This document shows, in pieces, positions 36,617-48,256 of a stretch of 64,000 bases of DNA. The first letter of the stretch is position 1. Every line of letters begins with the position of its first letter. This DNA is from Takakia lepidozioides (lineage: Eukaryota > Streptophyta > Takakiopsida > Takakiales > Takakiaceae), in the NCBI GenBank assembly GCA_030704615.1, contig CM060732.1, positions 54,665,053-54,729,052 of the forward strand, written 5' to 3'. The notes below the pieces were generated by a model. It searched no databases. It saw nothing but the letters and a program-made list of their open reading frames with translations, and was not told the origin of the DNA. The position numbers and the translations under genes were made by a program.

Positions 36617-37374
36617 ATTTGGAAAAGAACAGGACTGGCTACTGAGTTTTGCAGGAAATAGCCATATTTTCTGCTCATCCACTGAAATTTGGACAGAATC
36701 ATCCTCCTCTGTACTTTCATCCATGTCAATCATCCATATTAGGCGAATTCATCCAAGATTTATATTTGCTTTTGAGAATTTTGGCGATTTCATCCATGAG
36801 AAAATAAGGAATTTACGACAGAATATTCGATTTTGATTTTTGAGGTCGAAAAAGTGCGAAATTTCGCCAGAAATAAAACTTGGTGAAGAGACACGGGCCA
36901 TAAGTTATGCTCCCTTCGGGGCGTCATATATATAATATATATATTTTTTGTGGGTTGCCAAAGGGGCAGTTTCATGGGTTCAAATACCACCCACGCAAAG
37001 CTACTTACATGCACAAGTGGGTGGGGGGATGCACATGTGAAATAAAACCAGATCCTTTACATTCTACTGCTCCTTACAGCCACATCTGTCAGTGGTTCAC
37101 ATTTGCCTAGTTGATCCCCCCCTTTCTTGGAGCAAGCACTGTTTGTAGAATACTTGTCCATTTTAGCTCAGTCTTCTTTTGATGTATGCAGGAGGTCAAC
37201 TACATGAAAACCTCCCTACTACAGCCTCATGAGTCTGATTTGAAATCGTCATCCAAAACTTCAAAATGCCAAAAATAATTTATTATTTTGTTTTACATGA
37301 CCAAAAATTGAGCCCCACACCCAAGGGGGGGGGGACTGTGAGATCTTCACCGACTGGCCCACAATTTGGACAGG
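36617..37374. other. Non-coding; possible second SINE head
   Basis: GGGTTCAAATACCACC at about 36977 resembles a box B, with TTGCCAAAGGGG 25 bp upstream as a weak box A. Otherwise nothing recognisable. Confidence 0.3.
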
Positions 37375-37382
37375 GTGTGCAG

Positions 37383-37734
37383 CAGTGTTGGGCGGTTATT
37401 TGAATTTCTCTCTAATACCCGGCGGTTACCTATCTGGTTATATGTATATGTGACCGGCAGAGGTGAAAAAATGAAGTAACCGGTCCAGTTAGAAACCGGC
37501 GGAGGTCACGCATTCAAATAACGGAGCAAAAAACCTCTTAAAGAACTGCCCAATACCCGCGGTTATATGATCAAACCCGCCGGTTATTTGAGGTTTTTGC
37601 AAGTAACCGTAACCGGCCGGTTATATGTAGCAATAGAAAATTTAATAACCGCAACCGCAGGTTAGTAGTTTTCTAAAATTTGAAGCAACCGGAACCCCCG
37701 GTTATGAAAAAAAACAAATAACCGCCCAACAATG
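37383..37734. mobile_element. hAT-type MITE, 352 bp
   Basis: Terminal inverted repeats CAGTGTTGGGCGGTTATTTG (37383-37402) and, reversed, CATTGTTGGGCGGTTATTTG (37715-37734), one mismatch in 20. The flanks are a perfect 8-bp target duplication GTGTGCAG at 37375-37382 and 37735-37742. The CA start and 8-bp duplication are hAT hallmarks. The interior is filled with AACCG/CGGTT motifs in both orientations (more than ten) and has no coding capacity. No full-length partner with these ends was seen in the window. Confidence 0.93.
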
Positions 37735-37742
37735 GTGTGCAG

Positions 37743-38739
37743 CCAGTAGGTAGCGTCAGATTGTCCGGTCAGTTCTTAAGAAAAACTAACAATGACCAAA
37801 TTACATCCTTTTTCCGGCCATGGGGTCCCTTTTTCGGAGTTGGTAAAAAAAAAGGACTGCGGGCGTTTAAGGGTTAAGAGGCTTATTTATTCATTTGTTG
37901 TTACTTCAATGTTAAAAAGTGGAAAAGAAAAGTGTGTATAATAATATCAATATGATTCGATTCCACGCCTCGCACTTCCGACTATGGACCATGTACCCAA
38001 CCTTGGCCACAAATCTATCCCTTAGATTTCTGCTTCGCTTAGTGTCTGCCACTCCCATTCTCATGTACATCTTATGGCCTCCTGCAATGATATTTTTTCC
38101 TTAACCGCGATATTTACGTGCGACCCGATCTTGCTTTCCTCTAACTTTCCGATAGTTTATTCCGATGAGGGATGGTTAACGACTCCAGCATGTAGCCCGC
38201 AAAGCAAGATTTGTTGTGGAGTTTTTAAGTAATGTAATTCAAAGCAAAGTAATTCACCTTTGATATAAAGTTAAGGGCCTCCATCCCCTTTCTGTTAAAA
38301 AAAAAGAAAAAAAATGCGGCAATTTGTGGTGCCGGGCTGCAGCATGTGGCTGCCCCAGCTGCCCAAATCTGCATACTTGGCCCTAAACTGTTTTATGGAG
38401 CGGATCCAAGGCCAAGACGTACTCAGGGAATTTATACATACAGACCATGCAACTAGACTATTCGTCAAGTGGTCTCCCACAAACGTAGGCAATTGCTAGC
38501 ACCAAAAAACAGATCACACAAGCCATTGTTCTCTTGCCACTAGCTAAGTTACTATGCAACCCGCTTGCATGCCTACCTTGCATGTGTCGGCACCATGCAA
38601 ATTCTTGCCTTCCTTCTGAACATCTCATAAGCTATGTATGCAAACTAAGAAGTCAACTAAGAACGAAAGCTCAGCTGCCTGACACTGTAAGATACTCCAT
38701 CAAGAACAAAAGGCAGATCCCAGGACGTGTGACTACACT
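37743..38739. other. Intergenic
   Basis: No recognisable gene; a plus-strand 61-codon frame at 38314 (LREFIHTDHATRLFVKW) is unassigned. The right end should contain the 3' untranslated region of the F-box gene. Confidence 0.35.
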
Positions 38740-39466
38740 TTAGTGCCTAAACTGAGTGACCATAACCATGCCGTAACAATGCCTAGTAAACTTTTTGAAT
38801 AAAGCGTCCAGAGAGGAAGGAAGAAAAGACCATGATCCCTGCACTCCGTCATAAACCACCGTTCTTTGATTTCTACGCTTCAAGACCAGCAGATCACCAT
38901 ACCCCCAGCATGAGCAACTGTCGACATACAAGTTATCACCTGAGTCATCCTGAGTGTCGGGCGCTCTTGCAAGCTTCTTCCACTTCATTGTCGAGACCTC
39001 ATACTCAAAGATGTGCATGGCTTTCGGGATACCATACCTACCGCCCTCAGTACCCCCGACAAGGAAGAGACGGTCGCGACACACTGCAAGGACATGATCA
39101 ACAGCCCGACACCGGAATATGAGCCTCACTCCATATACCATTGTCAAGGTCATATGTCCACATACGCCTCTTGCAAATGACATACCAAATCTTTCCCATC
39201 ACCTTTGCTCGTATCTCTCTGGTCTCCCTCTGTACCGGCGAGTTTCCAGTCTTAATACAGCAGTTCGAGATTGAGTCGTACACTCGCGTCCTCAATCTAC
39301 CATAGTCGGAGGTTACTACAATAACCTTGAAGGTCTTAGTGGATTTGTCCACCACAATTTGCCTTAGCACCACCTCTTCATGGAATGCAGTAGAAGACCA
39401 TGCTGGAAGTTGTCTCCGGCGCTTGGAAGCAGGGTTGTACACAGTGTAGACTCTTGCTTCTTTGAA
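38740..39466 (-). pseudogene. F-box/kelch gene, C-terminal half
   Basis: Minus-strand frame reads VFKEARVYTVYNPASKRRRQLP, then KVMGKIWYVICKRRMWTYDLDN; after a frameshift near 39120 it continues VDHVLAVCRDRLFLVGGTE, FEYEVSTMKWKKLARAPD and LLVLKRRNQRTVVYDG and stops at 38740. Y-NP-S-(R/K)-RQLP followed by kelch-like LFLVGG...Y....W..L units is the normal central and C-terminal part of plant F-box/kelch proteins, substrate adaptors of SCF ubiquitin ligases. The N-terminal half lies 22 kb away at 61566-61954 on the same strand, the two being separated by nested transposons. Dead by insertion and frameshifts. Confidence 0.8.
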
Positions 39467-41002
39467 CACCAAATGATAGCACTTTGCCCAAGACGAAATA
39501 CGTAGCGAGTTGTTGAGTGGCGATTTTCGGAGTCTCCTGCCCAGTCTGCGTCAGTGAAGCCGTTTAGGATGTCATCTGTGCCTTTCTCAAAGAACAACCC
39601 AAAATCAGCCGTTCCCTTTACGTATCTGAATATCTGCTTGACTGCCTCCAAGTGGGTTTGTTGGGGTTTCGACATGAACCGACTCACCACCCCTACAGAA
39701 TATGCTAGATCTGGGCGAGTGTTTGTTAAATAGATTAATTTTCCCACCATTCGCCTGTACAAGGTCGCATCAATCGCTGGTGCTCCCATGTCACTGATCA
39801 GCTTCAAGCCTTCTATCATAGGAACACAGTGAGGGTTACAGTCAACCATATTAAATTCCTCCAGCATTTTCTTGATATAACCACGTTGTGTCAACATGAT
39901 CCCATTATGCAAATGTATGAACTCTGCTGCTCTGTCATATCAAACGCACTTTTGAGTTGAGTCCTTAGCCACTCCACCTTCTCGGTATGATTCCCAGTGA
40001 GTAAGAGGTCATCAACGTAGAGAATAAGCATCACGATCTTTCCATTGCCTTCTTCACGCATGTAATAGAGATTGTAATGTGCGTTGCTACGAAACAAGCC
40101 TTGCGATTTTAGGTACGTATCTATCTTTGAGTACCATGCACGCGGAGCTTGTTTGAGGCCGTATAGTGCCTTGAGCAGCTTACATACCTTTGATGCGTTC
40201 CCTGGTGATGCAAATCCATGTGGTTGCTCCATAAACACTTCCTCCTTTAGTTCCCCATTCAAGAAGGCGATTTTTACGTCCAAGTGGTAGATAGGCCAAC
40301 CTGAGTGTGCAGCAAAGGCAACCACCGCCCTTATAGTACCCATTTTACGACAGGTGCAAATGTCTCCTCAAAGTCTATTCCTTCTGTCTGCTGAAATCCA
40401 CGAGCTACCAAACGCGCCTTGAGTTTGTCTGTAGAACCATCTGTTTTTCTCTTCACACGATAAACCCATTTGGCAGTTATCAGCCTCTTTCCAAGAGGAA
40501 AGTCGACTAGTTGCCAAGTCCGATTCTTATAAATAGAATCAATCTCCTGTTGCATGGCTTCTTTCCACCTAGAAGATTTAGATGCCTCCTCAAAATTAGC
40601 TGGCTCAAAAGGGACCTCTATCGCATTCTATTAGATATGCAGGTTTCTTCGTTGTTCTCTTGGATCTTCTAGGTTGGATAACCTCTTCCTCTTGAGTCTC
40701 TGTTGTAGCCGGTGGAACAATTTCCAGATTTATAGGAGCAGATTCATGGTCCTGTGCTTGTGTCATACTTGTGTCATACTTGTGTCATCATCAGTGACAA
40801 GTTTCATGTCAGGCAGAGATGGATCTATCGGCAAATCCACATGAATGTCAATGCCAGGTGGTGACTCAGGTGTATTGTTGGGAATGATGGATATAGTAGT
40901 AGGATCTTCTGTGGAGATAACATCTTGTATAGTAATCGATTCTTCCTCATGAAAATGGACATCCTTGCTGATATAACCTTACGAGAAGATGAGTTGTACA
41001 AC
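39467..41002 (-). mobile_element. Copia element, 3' part: reverse transcriptase and start of RNase H
   Basis: Continues the polyprotein of 58912-61104. YNSSSRK (40990-41002), then RTWQLVDFPLGKRLI, AKWVYRVKRKTDG and LVARGFQQ (40555-40331), DVKIAFLNGELKEEV, ALYGLKQAPRAWY and the RT active site LILYVDDLL (40343-39891), then GKLIYLTNTRPDLAY, FTDADWAGDSENR and IIWCSKKQ (39912-39470). Frameshifts separate the blocks. The RNase H is cut off after SKKQEST and no 3' LTR follows: the Copia runs straight into the F-box gene, so its 3' end was lost by deletion. Confidence 0.9.
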
Positions 41003-41004
41003 CT

Positions 41005-41330
41005 TGTCAAGTTATTTTACCACTGTGTGAAACTAGCTAGGAAATAACTAGCTTTTACATATTGACATTTGGGATTGGCCCAAGTGTCAATCCAGGGGTC
41101 AAGGCAGATTTAGGCCCTGGAGTGGTTATCTTCACGGCAAGCGCGGGAGGCTCATCTTTCTCGAGTTGAGCCTCACCGCGCCTAGCTATGGCGCCGTAGT
41201 GTGGATTCCCCATGGCGTGGGGTGCACTTGAATTGACTTGTATTTGAGTGATGAGGTTATATATGCATGAGTTTATGCTTAAGCTTTGTGAGCTCGCATG
41301 AGCTTGTGCTTGTATTCTTCTTCTTTATCA
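41005..41330 (+). repeat. LTR segment L, left copy
   Basis: 326 bp starting TGTCAAGTTATT and ending TTTATCA, with TATATATG near 41257. About 95% identical to 58405-58731. Lacks the R segment found beside the right copy. Confidence 0.9.
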
Positions 41331-41979
41331 CTCGAGAAAGATCAGCTCGTATCTGTGAGTGCCAGATACGAGTTAGTTGTAGCACTTGTGGTTTTTGCTT
41401 GAGAATGAGAGAAACCAGGTTGTTATGCAAGGAGCGCCGTGGAGCTCTTGGTTGTTAGAAGCGGAGGCGATGTGGGTTACGAGGTGGTAGACCTTGGCAT
41501 TCGATCTTCAGCTTCAGAGATGAAAGCACCATACTGCAGGTAATTCCAGAGCACCTTGATGGTTTCAGATTGTGTACATGCATGAGCAAGCACGATTGGG
41601 AAGAGGACCAGTCAAGAGCAGGTTATAGTGGCTTTGGTGGCAAAGCTGAGAACTGGACTTGGGAATGCGAGCTTTCATTGTGTGAAGGATTGCAAGACCA
41701 AACGAAAGGGCTGATTTGGCTTGGGGCAAATCAGTGCACTTTGTGGAGTATGGTGAGATTGGGTTTCAATCTCGAGCTTCAGCATTGAGAGGGCTCTTGT
41801 CATGGCAAGAGCAAGGCTGGAACAAGAGCTAAGAGGTGCGGCAAGGCCATGGAATGTGCACCTAGGGTGTCAGAGCTTGGAAGAAGAGCTCTTGCACCAC
41901 AAGAGGAGTGTCTTGTGGCTGGAAATGTAAGCCTTAGGGTTTCAAGAGCTTGGCAAAGGCTGTGGAGTGCTTAGTCTTG

Positions 41980-42420
41980 TCTTAGAGAGCATCAAGGAGT
42001 CAAGGAGCCAAGATAGGGGGCTGATACCTCTTGTGTGAAGAGGTTGCATGTGTGGAGCATGTATTCAGCTCATTGAAGCTTCCATCTTCAAGCTTGGAGG
42101 GCAAGCAAGGAAGCGGGAAGGGCTGACTTCCCTTATGTGAGGGCAATGCATGTGTGGAGCATGCTTTTGGCCTGTTGAAGGCTTGTACTTTCAAGTTTGG
42201 GAGTGCAAGAAAGGAAGGAAGGGGCTGGTTTCCCTGTAGGGCATGTATGGAGCATGCTTCCAGCCCGCTGAAGCTTGTATTTTCAGGTTGGTGGGTGCAA
42301 GAAAGGAAGCAAAGGGGCTGATTCTCTTGTGGTGAGAGTGGGGCATGTGTGGAGCATGCCTTTGTAGAGTGTGTTCTTAGTTGGGGTTTCAACCTCAAGC
42401 CTAGATAGAGCATGGCTCTT
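41980..42420 (+). repeat. ~100-bp tandem repeat, 3-4 copies
   Basis: The phrase TGTGGAGCATG (or TATGGAGCATG) recurs at 42051, 42153, 42247 and 42347, each followed by similar GAAGCTT..TTTCAAG..GGGTGCAAG..GGAAG sequence. Non-coding leader of the retroelement. Confidence 0.75.
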
Positions 42421-42774
42421 GAAGTGGCAGATATAGGGGGCTGGAATAGGCTCTAAAACAGATGTTATGGCCTCGGTAAACGCTTGAATGAGTGCTCCCA
42501 AGGGCTGGAAACCAGCAAGGCTTGGTTGTTTGCCATTGAGTTTAGTGGCGTGTTTGGGGAGTCTAAGTGAGAAAGAAGGCTTGGTTTGTGGCAACCATCT
42601 TCCTCATGGCTTAGGGCTACTATTGGTGGTGTGTGGGAGCCGAAAGAGCAAGAATATCTTGCTGATTTCTTCACAGCCGCCATAGCTCAGTGCAAAGAAG
42701 CCTAGAGTCCAAGAGACACAAACCCTAACTTGGCGTGGCTAAACCCCTTGAGAAATGGCTAAACTGCCATGAGT

Positions 42775-43420
42775 GGCCATGGATGGGGCTGTGAGGGGCT
42801 GTGACAGGCTGTGCCCTGTGGCCTGTGGGGCTGTGAGGGGCTGTAACAGGCTGTGATGGGCTGTGATGGGCTGTGGCGGGCTGTGATAGGCTATGCCATG
42901 TGGCCTATGGGGCTGTGACGGGCTGTGACAAGCTGTGGTGGGCTGTGCCCTGTGGCCTGTGGGGCTGTGATGGGCTGTGACAGGCTGTGGCGGGCTGTGA
43001 CAAGCTATGCCCAGTGGCCTGTGGGGCTGTGACGGGCTGTGACGGGCTGTGACAGGCTGTGCCCTGTGGCCTGTGGGGCTGTGACGGGCTGTGAGGGGCT
43101 GTGGCCTTTGGGGCTGTGACCCCTGTGACCTGTGTAGGGCTGTGGCAGGCTGGGACAGGCTGTGCCCTGTGGGGCTGTGAGGGGCTGTGTTAGGCTGTGG
43201 CCTTTGGGGTTGTGATGGGCTGTGACAGGCTGTGACATGTGGCCTTTGGGGCTGTGACAGGCTGCGGCCTGTGGGGCTGTGACCCTGTGACCTGTGTACG
43301 GCTGTGACAAGCTGTGGCCTATGTGGGGTTGTGACGGCTGTGACCAGTGAGCTGTGTGGGCCTGTGCTGGTCTGTGGTAGCCCGTGTTGACCTGTGGACA
43401 ACCTGTGCTGACTCGTGGAG
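42775..43420 (+). repeat. GGGCTGTGAC minisatellite
   Basis: More than forty degenerate copies of a ~10-bp unit GGGCTGTGAC or GGCTGTGACA, with higher-order units around GCCCTGTGGCCTGTG. Strong G-over-C strand bias. It leaves the minus strand open for 236 codons (Ser/Gln/Pro/His), which I regard as an artefact of the repeat. Confidence 0.92.
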
Positions 43421-44107
43421 GCACTGGTGGACTGCCTAAGGACTGGCATGTGGTCTTGAAGGCCGAATTTTGAAGCTCGTGGAGGGCGGTTTGAGGAGTA
43501 TCTTCATGATATTCCCATGGTCATGCAAGCGAGGGAAGAGAGGAGAGGAAGAGTGTTGGGATGAGGGCATGCCGGGGTTAGGCATTGCTTTAGCTTCTCT
43601 TCTTCGTAGTTTCCACCCTCTCATTAGGCCAAGACCTTTCCGTAGGTGGAGGCAAGAGTCAGTCCGGGTTTGGGTTGGGGTGTCATTGCAGGAGCAACAC
43701 CGTGGAGTTGTTTTTGGTGTGGGGGAGTTGTCATTCTGATTTCTTGTGTTTGGATCCCCTCCATACCTGCATGCTTGACTGTGCGCCATGCTAGTTTTGT
43801 GTGGGCGCTTGTTTTTATAGGTGATTGGTCCGGATTTGATCACCGGCCAGTCCTAGAGCATGTTGTCGATGGTGAGGCTAGGGTGATGACCAGCTAGACC
43901 ATCATTGTTTCTCCTGTGGTGAGGTTGGAGGTGATGACCAGCCAACCATAGGAGTGTTTGCGGTGGATGCAGGTACATGTGTAGGCTATGTTAGGAACCT
44001 AGTATTCCAAACCATAAGCCGCAACAGGTTCTCTACCCGGTTACCTTGTGGAGAGGGGGTTAGAGACATGTTCATGACCGGTTGAATGACAGTTTGTCAA
44101 CACGGAG

Positions 44108-45440
44108 GTGCCACTAGTTGCTGGGGATAGTGCCGGTTCGAGCACTAGCGATACTAGTGGGTACATGAGACGAGGTATGCAGTTTAGGCCACCTTCACCT
44201 CCTGTGTCTTCTACGGAAGGTTTTGATTCGGATTGTGAATCAGGAGGACTCATACCGGCGGTGCAAGTTGTTTCCTTGCCATTGTTGTGGGACACAATGG
44301 AGGAGATGTATGGAGTTACCAAGGGGCCACGAAGGTACTCTGGGGCGGTGGGCACCATCGAGTTGGATGATTTTATCCAAGAGTTTGATAGTTGGTGTGA
44401 TTTGCAGCAAATGCGCAATCCACAACTATTTACACCTTTCATGGCATGGAAGGGGCTGTTTCAGCAACCTGAGGGGCCGCCTATGGATGATTACCATGAG
44501 TTCAGGCGGGGGCATGAGGTTGAGATCGAGGAGGAGGATGTACTGGTCACCCGACTATGTCTCCATCACTAGGGGCACTAGAGCCACGAGGGCAGTGGCT
44601 ACACCTGCCGCTGCACCGGCAGCTTTAGCAAGCAGCAGTGGGACTAGTGGGACTGGTGGTACAGTAGCTACGACGTCCACCCAAGCCACTACCGCACCAG
44701 CAGTACCCATGCCTGCCTTCAACCCTATTGTGGAGTGCTTCGAAGAGTTGAGAGGGAACTACCAAGGGGTGAAGACAAAGAAGTTGCGGAGCTTGCAAGA
44801 GTTCCAACGGAAGCCGACTGAGAGCTTGAGGGAGGCTTTCACTCGCATGAGGCGCTTGATAAATGTAACCCAAGGGGTTACGGAAGCTCAGGCAGTCCAA
44901 TTCCGGTATGGGATATTGGACAAGGAGCTGAGGAGAAGGGTGGGGGATGCAACTCTCCTACAAGCGGCCCAACCCACCTTAGCAAATGTGTTTTTGCTGG
45001 CAGAGCAGATAGAGCTCAACATGGTGGAGGAACGAGTGGTCATGGTGGGATTTGCTAAGGAGACACCACGGGGTAGTGGTGCTCCTAGCCAACCACTACC
45101 TCAACGTGCCCAAGGCAACAAGGGGGCTCAGGTGAAGCTCATGGAAGGGCAGAGAGGACCTCAGATGCAGGGGTCTCTCCCTTCATTTGCTGGCCAACAA
45201 CGGGCGGATGTGGTGTGCTGGACATGTGGAAAACCCCATGTCAAGAAGGATTGCCCAGAGGGAGGCAAAGGGTCGGCACATGCACAACCTGCACAATTGT
45301 AGTGTGGGCATTGTGGCAAGCACGGGCGTGGAGAGGCCCAGTGTTATGGTTTGCATCCTGAGTTGCGCCCAGGCTAGTTCCAAGGGAACAATGGTGGCCG
45401 GGGGCGAGGTGGAGCAGCCCAGAGAGGACGAGGTGGCCAG
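44108..45440 (+). pseudogene. gag-like gene of the methyltransferase retroelement
   Basis: The first frame (44108-44572) gives RRYSGAVGTIELDDFIQEFD and LFTPFMAWKGLF, the start of a capsid-like domain. After a frameshift, a second frame (to 45302) gives KLRSLQEFQRKPTESLREAF, FTRMRRLINVTQGVTE and LANVFLLAEQIELN, then a zinc knuckle CWTCGKPHVKKDC (one residue shorter than the canonical CCHC spacing). A second Cys/His cluster, CGHCGKHGRGEAQC, follows near 45310-45350 in another frame. Binds retroelement RNA in virus-like particles. One or two frameshifts. Confidence 0.75.
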
Positions 45441-46165
45441 GCACGAGGTGCAGGCCAAGGGCAAGCTTAATATGGCCAAGGACGCGGAGGTCACGGTGTT
45501 GACCAAGGCATGGCCAACCGGCTTCAGCAGCTAGAGCAGAAGCTCGCTGCCATGGCTACAGCTCAGGTGGTACCGGCTCCAAGGCCGGATGGTCCACCTC
45601 CTGCTCCTGAAGGAGGAGATATGGGAAGCATGGGATTCGTGTGCGGAGCAGCACTACCACTAGTGCAGGTGGAGTTTGCTGCAGCCGTGACTCGAGGAGC
45701 AGCACGAGTTCCTGAGCCACGAGGTGCAGAGGTGGAGTTGGATCCACAGCGTGGGGAGGCGAGCCGTCAGGCTAGGCTTCCTCAGTCATTCACATTGGCG
45801 GAGACAGTATCAACGCCATCCAGGCACCTAGTTCTCGCCCGACTGTTACCGAGGCGGAGGTTACTATGTCATTGGGGAGAGCTACACGGGTAGCACCACT
45901 ACCTAGTGTTGCCAAGGCTACGGCAGCTAGTGTGCTGCTAGGAGCGGCCACATCTGTGTGCCAGGCTCCATTGTTCTCGGCTACCATGATTGCGACGCCG
46001 GGGGTAAGACCAGCTGAGGTGTTCAGGCTGGCAGCTACACTCTGTGAGAGTGGGGAGGTTACTTCATCTTCTTCGGAGATAGTGGGAGGTGAAGTGCCGG
46101 AGGGATCCTCGGATTTGAGGGTCAAGACTGCCACGGCGGCGCCATGACAAGCTGCAGCTGCCAGG

Positions 46166-46603
46166 TTGATGGAGCTGTCAGCTAGGCCAGCCATTGAGCG
46201 CGCCATGGTTACACCTGGAGTTGTCATGTTAGACAACCAGGATGGCATTTTCTGTTTGAGTGGACCGACAGGCAAGAGTTACCGGCCACTACGGGTCTTG
46301 TTGGACTCGGGAGCATTGATGCTGGGCAGAGCTGCTATTGCAGGCTTGGGCCTCACGGAGGCGGATATGAAGCCTTGTCCTTTCCAGATACAGACGTCTC
46401 TGGGAGGATCGGAGCAGGCTCGGGGCATGACACGGCGTGAGTTGGCTATCAGACTACGGCCGGATCACCCTACAGATGGCTCAGTGATGCGAGCGAAGGC
46501 CATTGTGACAGACGCGGTCTCGTACGATGTCCTGGTTGGTGGGGCAATGTTGTACCCCATGGGCTTCATCCCTGGATTTTTGGGAGGAGTCAGCTTCCTA
46601 TAG
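46166..46603 (+). pseudogene. Retropepsin-like segment
   Basis: The frame reads YRPLRVLLDSGALMLGRAA, then IAGLGLTEADM, FQIQTSLGGSEQ and YDVLVGGAMLYPMGF. LLDSGA is the active-site DS/TGA motif of LTR-retroelement aspartic proteases, and YDVLVG fits the late beta strand (normally YDIILG). Only this block of pol is present. It stops in TAG at 46603, where the methyltransferase frame takes over. Confidence 0.65.
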
Positions 46604-47781
46604 GCCTGCATGGCAGTCAGGGGAGGGCCGGCGTGTGCAGCTCCCTGTGACGTTCATAGGAGGAGTTGCGGTTGCCCAGCAAGGCAAGATGCCGACACTA
46701 GCAGCATTCACAGCGGCACTGAGTTGGCCTGGAGAGTTGCTTGAGGGCAACGCTCATTCAGAGGATGTGCCACCTCCGGGAGAGCGGGATGCTGATCGAA
46801 GGGTGCAACAAGCATGGGTGGAGGCTTTTGTACCATCAGGAGAGGAGGAGAGTGCGGGGATTGCACCAGGACCACCTCAGTTGTCTCCATTGGACACCAC
46901 ACCTATTGTGTGGCAGTATCCGGATGAAGGCATTTGTCTTCTGGACTTGTTTGGTGGGATCAGCACCGGATTGGCTGCTGTGTTAAAGGTAGGTGTACGA
47001 GTTTGGCGTTATCTGTATGTGGAGAGGGATGAGACTGCACGACGTGTTTCACTTCGCCATGTTGCTCTGTTGGTGAAGCGGTACCCTGAGTTGTTTGCCG
47101 GTGTCTGAAGTTCATGGATATCAGCAGGCCTTGCCAGCAGACATTTCGTTGTTGGGGGCGCAGGATTTGGAGCGGGTTGGCTCCATTGATCTGGTAGTGG
47201 CAGGTTGGCCCTGCCAAGGGCATTCATCAGCCGGACATGACAATGGATTGCGAGACTCGAGGTCGAGTCTGTTTTGGGAGATGGTGCGGGTTTTGCGCCA
47301 CTTGCATCTTTATCAAGCTGTATCTCCAACATACATCTTGGTGAATGTGCCTTTGATGAGTAATTCTCGGGCCAGGGTGATGGCCAGTGTGCATCAAGTC
47401 CGGTCGTGGCTTGGGTCAGCAGTGTTGCTAGTTGCAGCTACAGTGGGGTCACGGGCTCATCGTCCACGGCTATGGTGGACTTACTTGATGCCACCCGCAC
47501 TGCTCAAGCGTGCATTTGATGGGGTGCAGCGGCCAGCACATCTCATAGTGGATAGCATTGTGGACACAGGGAGGCAGCCTCAACGTGTAAGACACGATGA
47601 CCGTTCGCCTTTGGCAGTGGTCAACAAGGTGGGTCAACCACGAGCAGCATTACCTACACTGTTCAGCTTCCCAGGATCTCATGCTTTCCGGGATAGTGGA
47701 CCCGGCCTCATATGGGATGCTCAGTTGCAGCAGTTAGTGGAGCCTAATGCTGACGAGCGTGAGCGGGCAATGGGTTTTACC
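46527..47781 (+). pseudogene. C5 cytosine DNA methyltransferase, motifs I-IX (5' part)
   Basis: Motif I LLDLFGGISTGLAAVL and VERD (46936-47030), then a frameshift near 47100, then motif IV DLVVAGWPCQGHSSAG with the catalytic Cys of PCQ (about 47210), motif VI as ILVNVPL (about 47335) in which the usual ENV Glu is Val, motif VIII SRAHRPRLWWTYL (47455-47495), and ADERERAMGFT (47748-47781), the beginning of motif X. The order is canonical, unlike the permuted DRM enzymes of plants. Host-derived or captured methyltransferases inside retrotransposons are known from some algae and dinoflagellates. The gene is cut by the DNA transposon at 47782 and resumes at 57324. The frameshift and the Val for Glu make it inactive now. 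Confidence 0.88.
47774..47781. repeat. Target-site duplication GTTTTACC, left
   Basis: Identical to 57316-57323. Ends exactly on a codon border of the methyltransferase. Confidence 0.93.
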
Positions 47782-47848
47782 CCTGGGGGGTGCACTCTTT
47801 ATAAACTGTGCGTATCACGTGCGTTCGTCGCCTAATAAAAAAAAACCC

Positions 47849-48016
47849 CTGTATACGGGTCCTTGGATAATTTATACCCCCTCTGTACATATTTTTTGAA
47901 GATTATAAAATCCACTCCTGTAAATATACAAAAATTTACAATTTTTAGAAAGTACCCCCTTTTGTATGTATATTCTCATTTTCCATCATTAAAAATAACC
48001 CTCCAATATGTATATG
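47849..48016 (+). repeat. Subterminal motif cluster, left end
   Basis: Five related copies: near 47846 (ACCCCTGTATACGGG), 47875-47891 (TACCCCCTCTGTACATA), 47910-47928 (ATCCACTCCTGTAAATA), 47953-47970 (TACCCCCTTTTGTATGTA) and 47998-48016 (ACCCTCCAATATGTATA). Likely transposase-binding sites. Confidence 0.7.
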
Positions 48017-48256
48017 TATGTTTTTATATTATATCGAATTTATTCATTTAAAACATAATAAAATCTAACAAATTAATTTAAATTTTTTTTTGCCTTTGAT
48101 AAAGTTGTTAAAGACTTTTCGGTCATTTGCATCAAGAACATATGTGTTTGACTTGACATTGTACTTTAAACATGCTAACGCGATAATGGAATCCAAATCA
48201 ACCATCATGTTATCCGTCAAATCGTACGTATAGACCCCTCCTCGAATTTTTTGGTA

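Noticed and set aside
42739-43449. 236-codon minus-strand frame rich in Ser, Gln, Pro and His
   Set aside because: It is the reverse translation of the GGGCTGTGAC minisatellite; a second frame on the same strand is open as well, so openness comes from the repeat, not from selection.
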